From the NCBI GenBank assembly GCA_012927625.1, contig JABBOV010000024.1, positions 283,982 through 347,981 of the forward strand: a DNA stretch of 64,000 nt, given 5' to 3'. The notes beneath the pieces are model-generated. The model was not told where the DNA came from and did no database searches. It saw only the letters and a list, made by a program, of their open reading frames with translations. This DNA is from Glaciimonas sp. (GTDB lineage Bacteria; Pseudomonadota; Gammaproteobacteria; Burkholderiales; Burkholderiaceae_D). The stretch's first letter is position 1; every line of letters starts with the position of its first letter. The translations under genes were made by a program, and so were the position numbers. Positions 8,984 through 17,594 of the stretch are shown one piece after another.

Positions 8984-11341
8984 TCATTGAAGTACCCCAC
9001 CTTTTACAAACTCACCTACGGAACGTGGTTTATGCCCGGTACCTGCCTGTTGAGGAAAGTGCCTGAGCAAGCGCAACCCGTTAAACACCACTAGCAGGCT
9101 CGCTCCCATGTCCGCGAAGACGGCCATCCATAGCGTGGCGTGGCCGGTGAGCGCCAACGCGAGGAATACGAGCTTGATACCGAGCGCCAAGCCGATGTTC
9201 TGTTTCAGCACCGACCCTGCACGCCGGCTCAGGCTAATGAAATCGGCAATCTTGCGCGGATCGTCGTCCATGATGGCAACGTCGGCGGTTTCCAATGCGG
9301 TAGCAGTACCGGCCGCGCCCATTGCGAAGCCTATGTCAGCCCGCGCCAACGCCGGCGCATCATTCACCCCATCGCCGACCATGCCGACCGCACCATGCCG
9401 CTCTTTTAGTTCAGCGATAGCAGCTTGCTTGTCCTCCGGCATCAGGTTGCCGCGCGCGTCTTGTATCCCAAGTTGATCGGCAATTGCACGAGCGGTAGCC
9501 GGGTTGTCCCCTGTCAGCATCACCGGTTTGACGTGCAGTGCCTTGAGGGCTGCCACCGCCTGTAAGCTCTCAGGCCGAATCGTGTCGGCTACCCCAAATA
9601 CCGCCACCGGACCAGAGAGGGTGCACAGCACGATGGCAGTCTTGCCGGCGTTTTCCAGCTCGGCCAAGCGGGCTTCCAATGCCGGCGAACAAACGCTCAA
9701 CTCTTCAACCAAGCGGTGATTACCCAGATGCCATGGCTGGCCGTCGATGCTGCCTTTAACGCCGCGCCCGTTGAGCACGCCGAAATCTTCAACCGGCACA
9801 GTGACTGCATTTGGTTGTCGTGCTCGCCATCCGTTTACCAAGGCTTGCGCGACCGGATGGGTACTGTGCTCGTCAAGGCTGGCCGCAATCAACAAGGCTT
9901 GTTCGATTGGCATGTCGCCAAACGACGCGGTATCGGTCAGTACTGGTTTTCCTTGGGTCAGCGTACCGGTTTTATCGAGCGCGATGATTTTCAGCAGGCG
10001 GCCACCTTCAAGATAAGTCCCGCCTTTGATCAGGATGCCGTGTCTGGCCGCTGCGGCCAGGCCACTGACCACGGTGATCGGAGTGGACACCACCAGGGCG
10101 CACGGGCAGGCAATCACCAGCATTACCAGTGCCTGGTATAGCCAATCACTCCAGATGTCGCCAAACAATACGGGGCCGAGTAGCGCCACCGCAACGGCAA
10201 CGGCGACCACCGCAGGAGTGTAGTAGTGAGCAAACTGATCGACGAAACGTTGTGTCGGCGCACGTTGCGATTGCGCGTTCTGGATGGCGGCAGCGATGCG
10301 GGCCAGGGTGCTTTCACCGGCTATGGTCGTCACGGTTGCTTCGATCACACCGTCGGTGACGATACTACCGGCGTACAGCGTGTCGCCGGCCTGTTTGTCC
10401 ACCGGCAGGCTCTCGCCGGTAATCGGCGCTTGATCAAGCGCGGCATGGCCGGACTCGACTCGGGCATCAAGCGGCACTCGCGAACCGGCCCGAACGCGAA
10501 TTCGGCTACCGACCGCTACCCCGGCCACCGGCTGCTCCTGCCAGTCATCGCCGATTTTGACCTCGGCGGTTTCCGGTGCCAGTGCGGTCAGTGACTTGAT
10601 CGCGTTGCGCGCCCGTTCCAGAGACAGCGCTTCGATCGCCTCGGCGACGGCGAACAGGAACACCACCATCGCCGCTTCAGGCCATTTGCCGATAATGATG
10701 GCACCGGCAACCGCCAGCGACATCAGGAAATAGATGTTAAGGGTCAGATTCTTGAGCGCGATCCAGCCTTTCTTGAGCGTGGGTAGGCCAGCGCTCAGGA
10801 TGGACGCCGTAGCCAGTGCCACCACAGGCCAAGAGGTTTCCTGTCCAGTGATCCAGGCGATGACTTCGGCACCGGCCGCTGCCAAGCCGCTGAGGGCCAG
10901 CAACCCTTTCAGTTTTGTGCTCAGGGCCGGAGGAGCAGCGGATACCGGCACCCCTGCTTTGAGCAGACTGGGAGCCATATCCAACCCAACCAGCGCTGCG
11001 GCAATAGGCTGTGGATCATCCAGATGGTGGTACACCGTCAACTCCCGGTCCAGCAGGTTGAAGTCAAGCCTGACAACTCCCTGCATGGACTCCAACTTGT
11101 TGCGGATCAATCCTTCCTCGGTCGGACAGTCCATCTTGTCGATGCGGTAGCGCACCTGGCTGGCGTTTTCCGGCGGTGGAGTCTGCTTGGCAAACGATGC
11201 CCCTTTACTGGCTTGCGTGCCAAGGGTGCAGCACGCATCGGCGTGATCGTGATCATGATGATCATGGACAGACGCACAGCACGCGTCCTTCTCCTGTGCG
11301 TGGAGATGAAACACAGGTTTTGGCTTGTTATGCTGATTCAT
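8984..11341 (-). CDS. cadA: Zn/Cd/Pb-translocating P1B-type ATPase
   Basis: An inner-membrane pump (785 aa) that exports divalent soft metals. The N-terminus is rich in His and Cys (residues 12-38), followed by an HMA domain with MDCPTE at 70-75. Membrane segments include the ion-binding CPC at 412-414. The phosphorylation site is DKTGTLT with Asp456, and THPVAQA and GDGVND follow in the ATP-binding and hinge regions. It diverges from cadR and shares a MerR-type promoter with it. It lies left of a Tn3-family terminal repeat, which suggests horizontal origin. Cd, Zn or Pb preference cannot be settled from these motifs. Confidence 0.93.
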   Translation of the reverse strand: MNQHNKPKPVFHLHAQEKDACCASVHDHHDHDHADACCTLGTQASKGASFAKQTPPPENASQVRYRIDKMDCPTEEGLIRNKLESMQGVVRLDFNLLDRELTVYHHLDDPQPIAAALVGLDMAPSLLKAGVPVSAAPPALSTKLKGLLALSGLAAAGAEVIAWITGQETSWPVVALATASILSAGLPTLKKGWIALKNLTLNIYFLMSLAVAGAIIIGKWPEAAMVVFLFAVAEAIEALSLERARNAIKSLTALAPETAEVKIGDDWQEQPVAGVAVGSRIRVRAGSRVPLDARVESGHAALDQAPITGESLPVDKQAGDTLYAGSIVTDGVIEATVTTIAGESTLARIAAAIQNAQSQRAPTQRFVDQFAHYYTPAVVAVAVAVALLGPVLFGDIWSDWLYQALVMLVIACPCALVVSTPITVVSGLAAAARHGILIKGGTYLEGGRLLKIIALDKTGTLTQGKPVLTDTASFGDMPIEQALLIAASLDEHSTHPVAQALVNGWRARQPNAVTVPVEDFGVLNGRGVKGSIDGQPWHLGNHRLVEELSVCSPALEARLAELENAGKTAIVLCTLSGPVAVFGVADTIRPESLQAVAALKALHVKPVMLTGDNPATARAIADQLGIQDARGNLMPEDKQAAIAELKERHGAVGMVGDGVNDAPALARADIGFAMGAAGTATALETADVAIMDDDPRKIADFISLSRRAGSVLKQNIGLALGIKLVFLALALTGHATLWMAVFADMGASLLVVFNGLRLLRHFPQQAGTGHKPRSVGEFVKGGVLQ

Positions 11342-11372
11342 GGTGGTATATCTCCGGGAACAATGCCTTCAT

Positions 11373-11402
11373 TTGACAGTCTGTACCTACTACAGGGTCA
11401 AG
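11373..11402 (-). promoter_or_regulatory. cadA promoter with CadR (MerR-type) operator
   Basis: Read on the minus strand: -35 TTGACC, then the dyad CTGTA-GTAGG-TACAG, then a -10-like TCAAAT. The spacer is about 19 bp, the long spacing typical of promoters activated by MerR-family twisting. The perfect dyad arms are at 11381-11385 and 11391-11395. This matches the layout of known CadR/PbrR operators. Confidence 0.8.
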
Positions 11403-11423
11403 GACTTTTTGAAAGGAAATGGT

Positions 11424-11861
11424 ATGAGAATCGGAGAACTGGCAAAACGCAGCAATTGCGACGTGGAAACGGTGCGTTTCTACGAACGGGAGGGCTTATT
11501 GGAAGAACCCGCACGTGAGGCTAATGGCTATCGCCGCTACACTGAAACGCACTTGGTGCAACTTAGCTTCATTCGCCATTGCCGCTCGCTCGACATGGGG
11601 CTGCCAGATGTGCGCAGGTTACGCAGCTTTCAAGCTAACCCTGAATTGGCCTGCGACGAGATTAACCAGCTGATCGACGGTCAGATCGGGCGCATCCACC
11701 ACAAAGTAAAATCGCTTCGCTTGCTTGAACAGCAGTTGCACACGCTACGTGATACTTGCCATGTCAATCAAAAAGCCAGTGAGTGCGGGATCATGCGCAA
11801 TCTGGCACAAGCGGCCGAGGGGGAGGGTTGTTCCTGTCATCCGCTTGGCACGGCAAACTGA
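11424..11861 (+). CDS. cadR: MerR-family Cd/Pb-responsive regulator
   Basis: A 145-aa metalloregulator with an N-terminal MerR winged helix (MRIGELAKRS, then RFYEREGLL), a dimerisation helix around 75-115 and a metal-binding tail. Cys77, Cys112 and Cys121 stand where CadR/PbrR proteins place their metal thiolates, and a Cys-rich GCSCH tail follows. It diverges from cadA, and the intergenic region contains its probable operator. ATG 11424 is preceded by GAAAGGAAA. Expected role: activate cadA when cadmium, lead or zinc binds. CadR versus PbrR naming is inferred from the CadA-type partner. Confidence 0.9.
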   Translation: MRIGELAKRSNCDVETVRFYEREGLLEEPAREANGYRRYTETHLVQLSFIRHCRSLDMGLPDVRRLRSFQANPELACDEINQLIDGQIGRIHHKVKSLRLLEQQLHTLRDTCHVNQKASECGIMRNLAQAAEGEGCSCHPLGTAN

Positions 11862-11890
11862 AGCGTGGGTGCTGCGGATAGCAAACCGGG

Positions 11891-11928
11891 ATTAGCGTGT
11901 TTCATTTTTCGAATTCTGAGACGCCCCC
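11891..11928 (-). mobile_element. Tn3-family (Tn21-like) 38-bp terminal inverted repeat
   Basis: On the minus strand the sequence starts GGGGGCGTCTCAGAATTCG and ends CACGCTAAT. Compared with the Tn21 end as I remember it, about 32 of 38 bases agree, including GGGG at the outer end and CACGCTAA at the inner end. The orientation puts the element to the left, so it would contain cadR and cadA. No transposase or matching left end is visible. Confidence 0.6.
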
Positions 11929-11976
11929 CTATAGATCATTTCGAATGGCTTGCGCTGGGGACCATGCGGCGCCAGT

Positions 11977-13296
11977 TTATAACCAGCCGCCGGTGAACCC
12001 CGCTCGCCGCAACCCGGTGACGACATAGGGGCAGCTTCGCATCACGCGCCACAACAAACCCGTCCGATAGTTTTCGATCATCAGGTTGATCGGTCCCTGG
12101 TTGATCCCGTAATGCCACGGCGATACCCAGCCGTAGGGATTGCCGGACTTGTCGGGGTAGGTTGGATTGAAGGTCGCTTTGAAGCCGTAGGGATTGTCCA
12201 CTTTCAAGTCGACCTCATGCACCAGATAGTCGATTGCAGGCAATACAATTTCCGGTGCGAACGGTAGCGACGCCACCACCGCCCATGGCGCGATGGTGCC
12301 GTCGTCCGGTCCATACGGCACCCCGCGCCCTAAGTAATCGAAGAACTGCTGCTGGATGCCGTGCACCTTGGCGTTGTCGGGGCCAGGGCCGTCGCTCGCG
12401 GTGATGCCCCAGCAATCTTTGCCATAACCTGCGAACTTTAGCGGATTGTCGATCGCGTACTGTTGCTGCACATAGGTTGCGCGGCGGGTGTTCTCGAAAT
12501 AATCGATGCCTTTGTCGCGCATGAAAGCATCTTGAATGCCGCGAAAGTCGATCCAGATATGTGAAAGCTGATGCGTGAACAAAGACCCAGCGTAAAGATA
12601 ATCGTATCCGCAGCAGTTTTTCCACTCGTAAGTGGAGGCCCACGCGGTGTAACTGCTTTCCGGCAGCGGATGCGTGGGCGAGCCGAGTCCCAGGATATAC
12701 AGTACAAGCGCCTCGTCGTAACCTTCCCACCGCCACTTCAAAAATCCGCTTTCGGGTTTCCAGCCGTGTGTAACGGTGGTTCCTCCGTTTTGCGCCCATG
12801 ACCAGTCAGCGCGGCGATAGAGTGCGTCGGCAAGGGTGCGTATTTCCTCTTCTTCAGTCGTATTCGCGTCAAAATACGCGCCGACAGTCAACGCACCAGC
12901 GAGCAGAAGGGCGCTGTCCACAGTTGAAAGTTCACATTGCCAGGCGCGCCGGCCGGTTCGCATGTGGAGAAAATGATAATAAAATCCATGGTAGCCGGTA
13001 GCGTCCGGCTCGGGACCTTGCCGGCTGTTCCAGAAAAATCGCAGGGTGGTGAGGATCGTCTCGATTGCCGCCGCGCGCGTGATGAAGCCGCGCTCGACCG
13101 CGACCGGATACACTGCCAATCCGAGGCCGGTGGCGGCGATGCTGGCCGGCCAATCATCCGTGGTTTTGTCGAGCACCAGTCCATTTTTCGGATTGGTCTC
13201 GTGCAGAAAGTAAAGGAAGGTTTCGCGCTGAAGCGCGTCCAACTCGGCATCGACTGTAGATTTATCGGCATTCATGGTTTCATTTATCCTTGCCAT
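11977..13296 (-). CDS. GH144-like endo-beta-1,2-glucanase / glucoamylase-domain protein
   Basis: A 439-aa protein of the COG5368 glucoamylase-like family, whose characterised members (GH144) cut beta-1,2-glucan. It forms an alpha/alpha barrel rich in aromatic motifs such as GYHGFYYHFL, LSTVDSALLLAGAL, WRWEGYDEALVLYI and HQLSHIWIDFRG. There is no signal peptide at the chosen start (MARINETMN), so it may be cytoplasmic; an internal Met at residue 8 is an alternative start. With the GH94 protein at the left end it could form a glucanase plus phosphorylase pair. Specificity for beta-1,2 linkages is inferred. Confidence 0.75.
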   Translation of the reverse strand: MARINETMNADKSTVDAELDALQRETFLYFLHETNPKNGLVLDKTTDDWPASIAATGLGLAVYPVAVERGFITRAAAIETILTTLRFFWNSRQGPEPDATGYHGFYYHFLHMRTGRRAWQCELSTVDSALLLAGALTVGAYFDANTTEEEEIRTLADALYRRADWSWAQNGGTTVTHGWKPESGFLKWRWEGYDEALVLYILGLGSPTHPLPESSYTAWASTYEWKNCCGYDYLYAGSLFTHQLSHIWIDFRGIQDAFMRDKGIDYFENTRRATYVQQQYAIDNPLKFAGYGKDCWGITASDGPGPDNAKVHGIQQQFFDYLGRGVPYGPDDGTIAPWAVVASLPFAPEIVLPAIDYLVHEVDLKVDNPYGFKATFNPTYPDKSGNPYGWVSPWHYGINQGPINLMIENYRTGLLWRVMRSCPYVVTGLRRAGFTGGWL

Positions 13297-13684
13297 GTAG
13301 CGTTTTTGAGAACATCACGCGTTACTGCTTTGAGCTTGTGCTCAAGAAATTAGTTCACCGTGGCTTCGATCCGGCCAGTCACATGTTGCAATCGATCCTT
13401 TGACCATTTTCTTGTCCGATTCGATGAACCTGCAAACGCTGATGTTTCATAATCGCGTCATTGAAGCATCCGCATCCGTTGCTTCATAACGGTCTACATG
13501 CGATTTTTGAGCCTTATATTTCGACGGCTCCAGCGCATTCAAACGGGTCAATGCCCGTTACTTTATCGCGCCTGAAATGCAATGCAAGGCAGGGAATTTT
13601 GATTGTTGCTGTAGGTAATTATTGATAGTTGTTCAAGGCAGTCGATTGGTCGATTGGTCCATGTCGTGCAAACTGGAGCCCAGA
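13297..13684. other. Intergenic region, no gene seen
   Basis: 388 bp between the GH144-like gene and the histidine kinase remnant, divergent on both sides and so probably holding both promoters. A small dyad GAGCTTGTGCTC lies near 13334-13345. Nothing else can be supported. Confidence 0.5.
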
Positions 13685-14270
13685 ATGTCAGCGAAAGATG
13701 CAGCAAGCGTAACGGTCGACCTCGATCTGCATGACCTTTACGAAAACGCGCCCTGCGGCTATCACAGCGTCGGTCCCGACGCGACTCTGCTGCGTATGAA
13801 TCTGACGGAATCTCGACGATTACGGACTCGCGGTAACGCTGAAATCGTATTGTGAGAATTTTGCCGCGCGCACTGGCATCCGCACAACCATCACCGCGCA
13901 GCACCGGGTTCCACGGCTGCAGCAAGAAGCCGAGATGGCATTGTTCAGGGTTAGCCAGGAAGCGCTCACCAATGTCCTGAAACATGCCAGGGCTACGATG
14001 GCGGGCGTGACGCTCGCCGTCGATGCGGACCGCGTATCCCTGACGATCGCAGACAATGGCTGCGGTTTTGATACAGAGTCACGGATTGACCATCGAACCA
14101 ACGGATTGGGATTGCTTATCATGCAGGAGCGCTTGCGCATGGTGGAAGGATCGTTGCGGATAGAGTCGCGGCCGGGAGCCGGCACCAGTGTGATTGCGAC
14201 AATAAGGAGGATGCAATGTCAATCAGGGTTTTGTTGGCCGACGATCATTCTGTCCTCCGTGACGGCGTAG
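13685..14270 (+). pseudogene. PAS sensor histidine kinase with internal out-of-frame deletion
   Basis: The first frame gives a PAS start (DLHDLYENAPCGYHSVGPD) and then runs out of homology after LLRMN near 13800. From 13809 another frame resumes as NLDDYGLAV, then MALFRVSQEALTNVLKHARA and the ATP-binding box DNGCGFD and NGLGLLIMQERL. The rest of PAS and the dimerisation/phospho-acceptor domain (HisKA_3 in this NarX/LiaS-type family) are missing, and the two halves are in different frames. The gene cannot make a working kinase. Its 3' end overlaps the response regulator, as in intact pairs. Confidence 0.75.
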
Positions 14271-14856
14271 CGGCGTTGCTTCAGGCACAAGAGGGCATCT
14301 CGGTTGTAGCGCATGCGCAAGACGGCAGGGAAGCGGTGCGTAAGGCTACCGAATTCAAGCCTGACGTGGCGATCATGGATATTGTCATGCCGGAACTGAA
14401 CGGGATCGAAGCCACCGCGCTGGTACACCAGTCATCCCGTTGACGCAAGTGGTAATTCTCTCCATGTACTCGACCACAGAGCATATCTTCCGCGCACTGC
14501 AGGCGGGAGCCAAAGGCTATCTTCTAAAAGAATCGGCGGGTGCCGAATTGGTGGCGGCAATAAGGAGCGTTCATGGCGGGCGGCGTTATCTGAGCCAGAA
14601 GATCACCGAAACCGTGGTCGACGATTACATTCGCGAGCACCAGCGGACCGGCCCGCTCGACAAGCTGAGCAGCCGCGAGCGCCAGATCCTGCAACTAGTG
14701 GCCGATGGCAAGAGCACGGCAGACATCGCCCGTACGCTGTTTCTGTCGCCGAAGACGGTCGATACTTATCGCAGCCGGCTCATGCAAAAGCTCAATATCG
14801 ACAGCTTCGCCGGCTTGGTCAAGTTCGCAATCGTCTGGGGCTTGACTCCTCCTTGA
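14216..14856 (+). pseudogene. NarL/LuxR-type response regulator broken by a frameshift
   Basis: The receiver domain reads MSIRVLLADDHSVL with phospho-acceptor Asp55 in VAIMDIVMPELNG, then stops at 14441-14443. One base out of frame the protein continues as LTQVVILSMYSTTEHIFRAL to an intact LuxR helix-turn-helix (LSSRERQILQLVADGKST). Adding one base at TCAT-CCCG (about 14432) restores a continuous regulator of about 213 aa. Either a natural 1-base deletion or a sequencing error explains this. The partner kinase is also broken, which favours real decay. Confidence 0.8.
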
Positions 14857-14953
14857 CGGGTTGCGGCGGCACGAGTCGAGAATGCCCGACGCATGCTGTC
14901 GAGGTTCTCCTATTCTTTGCATGTTCACACCCAACATCAAAACATACATCATC

Positions 14954-15169
14954 ATGGCCGCGAAATTCAAAGTTGGCGATCACGTGACCTGGAATTCGGA
15001 AGCCGGCCATGTCAGTGGCAAGATCATCAAAATCCATACGAAAGATACCGATTACAAGGGTTACACGCATCACGCGAGCGCGGATGATCCACAGTATGAA
15101 ATCAAAAGCGACAAGAGCGATCACATCGCGATGCATAAGGCTGCAGCGCTGAAAAAGACGCACGTTTGA
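14954..15169 (+). CDS. DUF2945 (HVA1/TUDOR-like) small protein
   Basis: A 71-aa protein beginning MAAKFKVGDHVTWNSEAGHV and containing the SGKIIKIHTKDTDYKGYTHH region and YEIKSDKSDHIAMHKAAALK typical of DUF2945. The family is a small SH3/TUDOR-like fold of unknown function, often near stress-response genes. ATG 14954 is chosen because family members begin close to this KFKVGDHV motif; longer in-frame starts upstream lack homology. It follows the decayed two-component genes. Confidence 0.75.
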   Translation: MAAKFKVGDHVTWNSEAGHVSGKIIKIHTKDTDYKGYTHHASADDPQYEIKSDKSDHIAMHKAAALKKTHV

Positions 15170-15206
15170 AGGGCCCGCGACGGTCAGCACGACATTAAAT
15201 ATAATG

Positions 15207-15277
15207 GGAGTATGCCTTAAAACATGTTATATTACGCATAATAATTGTACATATAATTAAAATACATTAACCAGTAT
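15207..15277 (+). repeat. AT-rich 70-bp intergenic repeat, copy 2 of 8
   Basis: GGAGTATGCC at the start, ACGCAT at offset 28, TTAAAATACA at offset 51 and CCAGTAT at the end. It lies downstream of the DUF2945 gene, 23 bp from the terminal-repeat element at 15301. Confidence 0.75.
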
Positions 15278-15300
15278 ATTCTATAGGGAAGCCATTTTCG

Positions 15301-15465
15301 TAACTATTCAGCCGGCATAACAATTAAAACCAGAAGGGTGTGATTTTGCAGGAGCGCACCCGGGCACGAAAGCAGTCGCAAGACTGCGGCCGTTGGTCGC
15401 GGCTATGCCCGCTCCACCAAAAACCACTTCGGTTTGGAAGTCTCTTGTAGCGGGCTGAATAGTTA
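15301..15465. repeat. Short element with terminal inverted repeats (copy 2)
   Basis: About 165 bp with left end TAACTATTCAGCC and a right end whose complement is TAACTATTCAGCCCGCT. An 8-bp direct repeat CCATTTTC flanks it (15292-15299 and 15467-15474), one base outside each end, which looks like a target-site duplication. The inner part differs from copy 1 and has no reading frame of note. Confidence 0.65.
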
Positions 15466-15714
15466 TCCATTTTCCTTGTTTTGCATGAGGCCGCACCAGA
15501 AGCTATTACCGTTACTGCCGCGGCCTGGTAGTCTTGCCTGCGCGGCATTCCAGATAGCCGGGGCTAAACTTGGGTGTTATGCGACTTAGGATAAAGTTAT
15601 GTCATTAATAATTGCATATCATAAATATCTGTAAGCATATGCTCCTGTAGCGACTACAATGCCCGGCTGTAGGATATATACCCACATACAACCAGATAGG
15701 GAGCGTAGCGCACC
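15466..15714. other. AT-rich leader region upstream of the CoA-transferase
   Basis: About 250 bp without a gene. Together with the repeats before it, this makes a 545-bp non-coding stretch from 15170. It presumably holds the promoter of the CoA-transferase; no clear promoter or regulator site can be assigned. Confidence 0.4.
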
Positions 15715-17010
15715 ATGTCAGTACAGGATTTGTACCAAAAAAAACGCGGCACCGCAGAAGATGCAATCAGCCAGATAAAAAACGGCGACTTCATTATTGT
15801 TCCTACCGGTGTCGGCGAGCCACCAACTCTACTGACCGCGCTGTCGGAACAGCGGCGTCGCTTCCATGATGTGAAAGTAGGGCAGATTTTGGCGGTGCGT
15901 AAATATGGTTATATCGACCCGGAAACGGTTGAACACGTACGCCATGTTGCATTTTTTTTCGGTGGCGCCACGCGCCCTGGCGGCCAGAACGGCTGGATCG
16001 ATTTCATTCCAAGTTATTTTTCAGAAATGCCAAGCATGATCGAACGCGGCCAGATTCCGGCCGACGTCGTGTTTTCAATGGCTTCACCGATGGACCAGCA
16101 CGGCTATTTTTCACTCAGCCTGGGTACCGATTACACCATGGCAGCGGTCGCTAAAGCGCGCGCAATAGTGCTCGAAGTAAACCCCAACGTGCCATTCGCA
16201 AACGGCAATTGCCATGTACATATTTCGCAAGTGGCGGCGCTGATTGAGAGCAGCGAGCCAGTGCTGGAAGTTGGCTTGCCGAAAATCGGCCCGGTGCAGG
16301 AAGCCATCGGCAAATATGTCGCCGACATGATCGAGGATGGCTCTACGCTGCAGATTGGCTACGGCGGTATACCGGATGCTGTGGTAATGCAATTGACCCA
16401 CAAGCACGACCTGGGCATCCATACCGAGATGATCGGCGACGGCATCCTGACTCTAGTCGAAAGCGGTGCCGTCACCAACCGCAAGAAAACGTATATGCCG
16501 GGAAAAATGGTCGCTACTTTTGCGCTCGGCTCTAAGAAACTGTATCAGTTCATGGATCGCAACCCGACCCTCGAAATGCACCCGGTCGATTTCACCAACG
16601 ACCCGTACCTTGCTGCTAAAAATGACAATTTAGTGGCGATCAATGCCACGCTGCAGATCGACTTGATTGGCCAGTGCGGCTCTGAAAGCCTTGGCCACCT
16701 GCCGTATTCCGGGACCGGCGGCCAAGTTGATTTCGTGCGCGCAGCCAATCGTTCGCGCGGCGGTAAGGCGTTCATTGTGTTGCCGTCAACCGCCAAAGAC
16801 GACAGTATTACGCGCATCGTGCCAACGCTCACGCCCGGTACCCACATAAGCACCAGTAAGAATGACATCAATTACGTCGTTACCGAATTCGGTGTTGCGC
16901 AGTTACGCGGCAAGACTGCGAAACAACGCGCGCAGGAACTGATCTCTATCGCCCATCCAGATTTCCGTGCCAAATTAACCGAAGCGGCCAAACAGATGCA
17001 TCTCTTGTAA
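15715..17010 (+). CDS. Acetyl-CoA hydrolase / 4-hydroxybutyrate CoA-transferase family
   Basis: A 431-aa family I CoA-transferase. Glu238 in HTEMIGDG lies where the catalytic glutamate forms the thioester intermediate in 4-hydroxybutyrate CoA-transferase. The oxyanion-region motif GYGGIPDAV precedes it, and GTGGQVDF and GVAQLRGKT lie near the C-terminus. It moves CoA between acetyl-CoA and a short acid, or hydrolyses acetyl-CoA, in the cytosol. It stands alone, preceded by AGGGAGCG. The acyl acceptor (succinate, 4-hydroxybutyrate, propionate) cannot be told from sequence. Confidence 0.85.
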   Translation: MSVQDLYQKKRGTAEDAISQIKNGDFIIVPTGVGEPPTLLTALSEQRRRFHDVKVGQILAVRKYGYIDPETVEHVRHVAFFFGGATRPGGQNGWIDFIPSYFSEMPSMIERGQIPADVVFSMASPMDQHGYFSLSLGTDYTMAAVAKARAIVLEVNPNVPFANGNCHVHISQVAALIESSEPVLEVGLPKIGPVQEAIGKYVADMIEDGSTLQIGYGGIPDAVVMQLTHKHDLGIHTEMIGDGILTLVESGAVTNRKKTYMPGKMVATFALGSKKLYQFMDRNPTLEMHPVDFTNDPYLAAKNDNLVAINATLQIDLIGQCGSESLGHLPYSGTGGQVDFVRAANRSRGGKAFIVLPSTAKDDSITRIVPTLTPGTHISTSKNDINYVVTEFGVAQLRGKTAKQRAQELISIAHPDFRAKLTEAAKQMHLL

Positions 17011-17384
17011 AACTGGCACTGCCGCGCCTGCAAACCTGGGCGCGGAGCTGGCACAATTCATCCAGATTCACGACTGTAACGTCTGGGAAATGTTGTGCGC
17101 GCCCTTATTTTTTGAGGGTTGGAGCGCTAAATCAGCTTTAGTAACCGTGGTTTTCCAATGAATAAACCGAGTTGCTTTCATTTGTCCATCAGGTTTATCG
17201 ACGAAATCATTCCCCTCATTAAGCGCTGGGCATCAGTTGCAGCAGATGGAAGCGCGCCCTGGGACTAAACAAGATCCTTGGCACGATCCTTACTTATCAG
17301 ACACTGGCCGAAGCCAATAAATACGTCGCCAACGAATGGAAACGCAGCCATGTACCGCGGTGGATATTTATCATCACAAATGAT
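17011..17384. other. Intergenic region with decayed coding traces
   Basis: 374 bp between the CoA-transferase and the next partial frame. A 36-codon frame at 17158 (MNKPSCFHLSIRFIDEII) and sequence continuous with the next entry hint at a decayed small gene, but no intact gene can be supported. Confidence 0.4.
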
Positions 17385-17594
17385 ATGCGGTTGTTCGGCT
17401 TACTGCACCCGTTCGGCCAAGCCTCGGTCAGAATGGAACTGGTCTTGTGGCATGAGCAATGCGAACGTATTAAGCGCGAAGTCGAAGAAGCACTGAGGGC
17501 GCCCGACAACGCTAATACCCAGTGCGTTAGTCACGAAGAAGTCATCCAAGTTGTGTGGCAAAAAATCGATGCTACGAGGAATAAGCCATGTTGA
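17385..17594 (+). pseudogene. Unrecognised protein, probably a 5'-truncated remnant
   Basis: From ATG 17385 the frame encodes 69 aa (MRLFGLLHPFGQASVRMELV...), but the same frame is open upstream to about 17236 with protein-like sequence (LTYQTLAEANKYVANEWK) and no start codon. It ends in an overlap with the resolvase remnant. The family is not recognised. Proximity to a serine-recombinase fragment suggests it belongs to a former mobile element. Confidence 0.35.

Noticed and set aside
15590..15660. Possible ninth copy of the AT-rich repeat before the CoA-transferase
   Set aside because: The complement has GGAGCATATGC but lacks CCGCAT and AAAAATACA at the expected offsets.
17158..17268. 36-codon frame MNKPSCFHLSIRF...
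   Set aside because: No ribosome site, no recognised family, and it sits in sequence that appears decayed.
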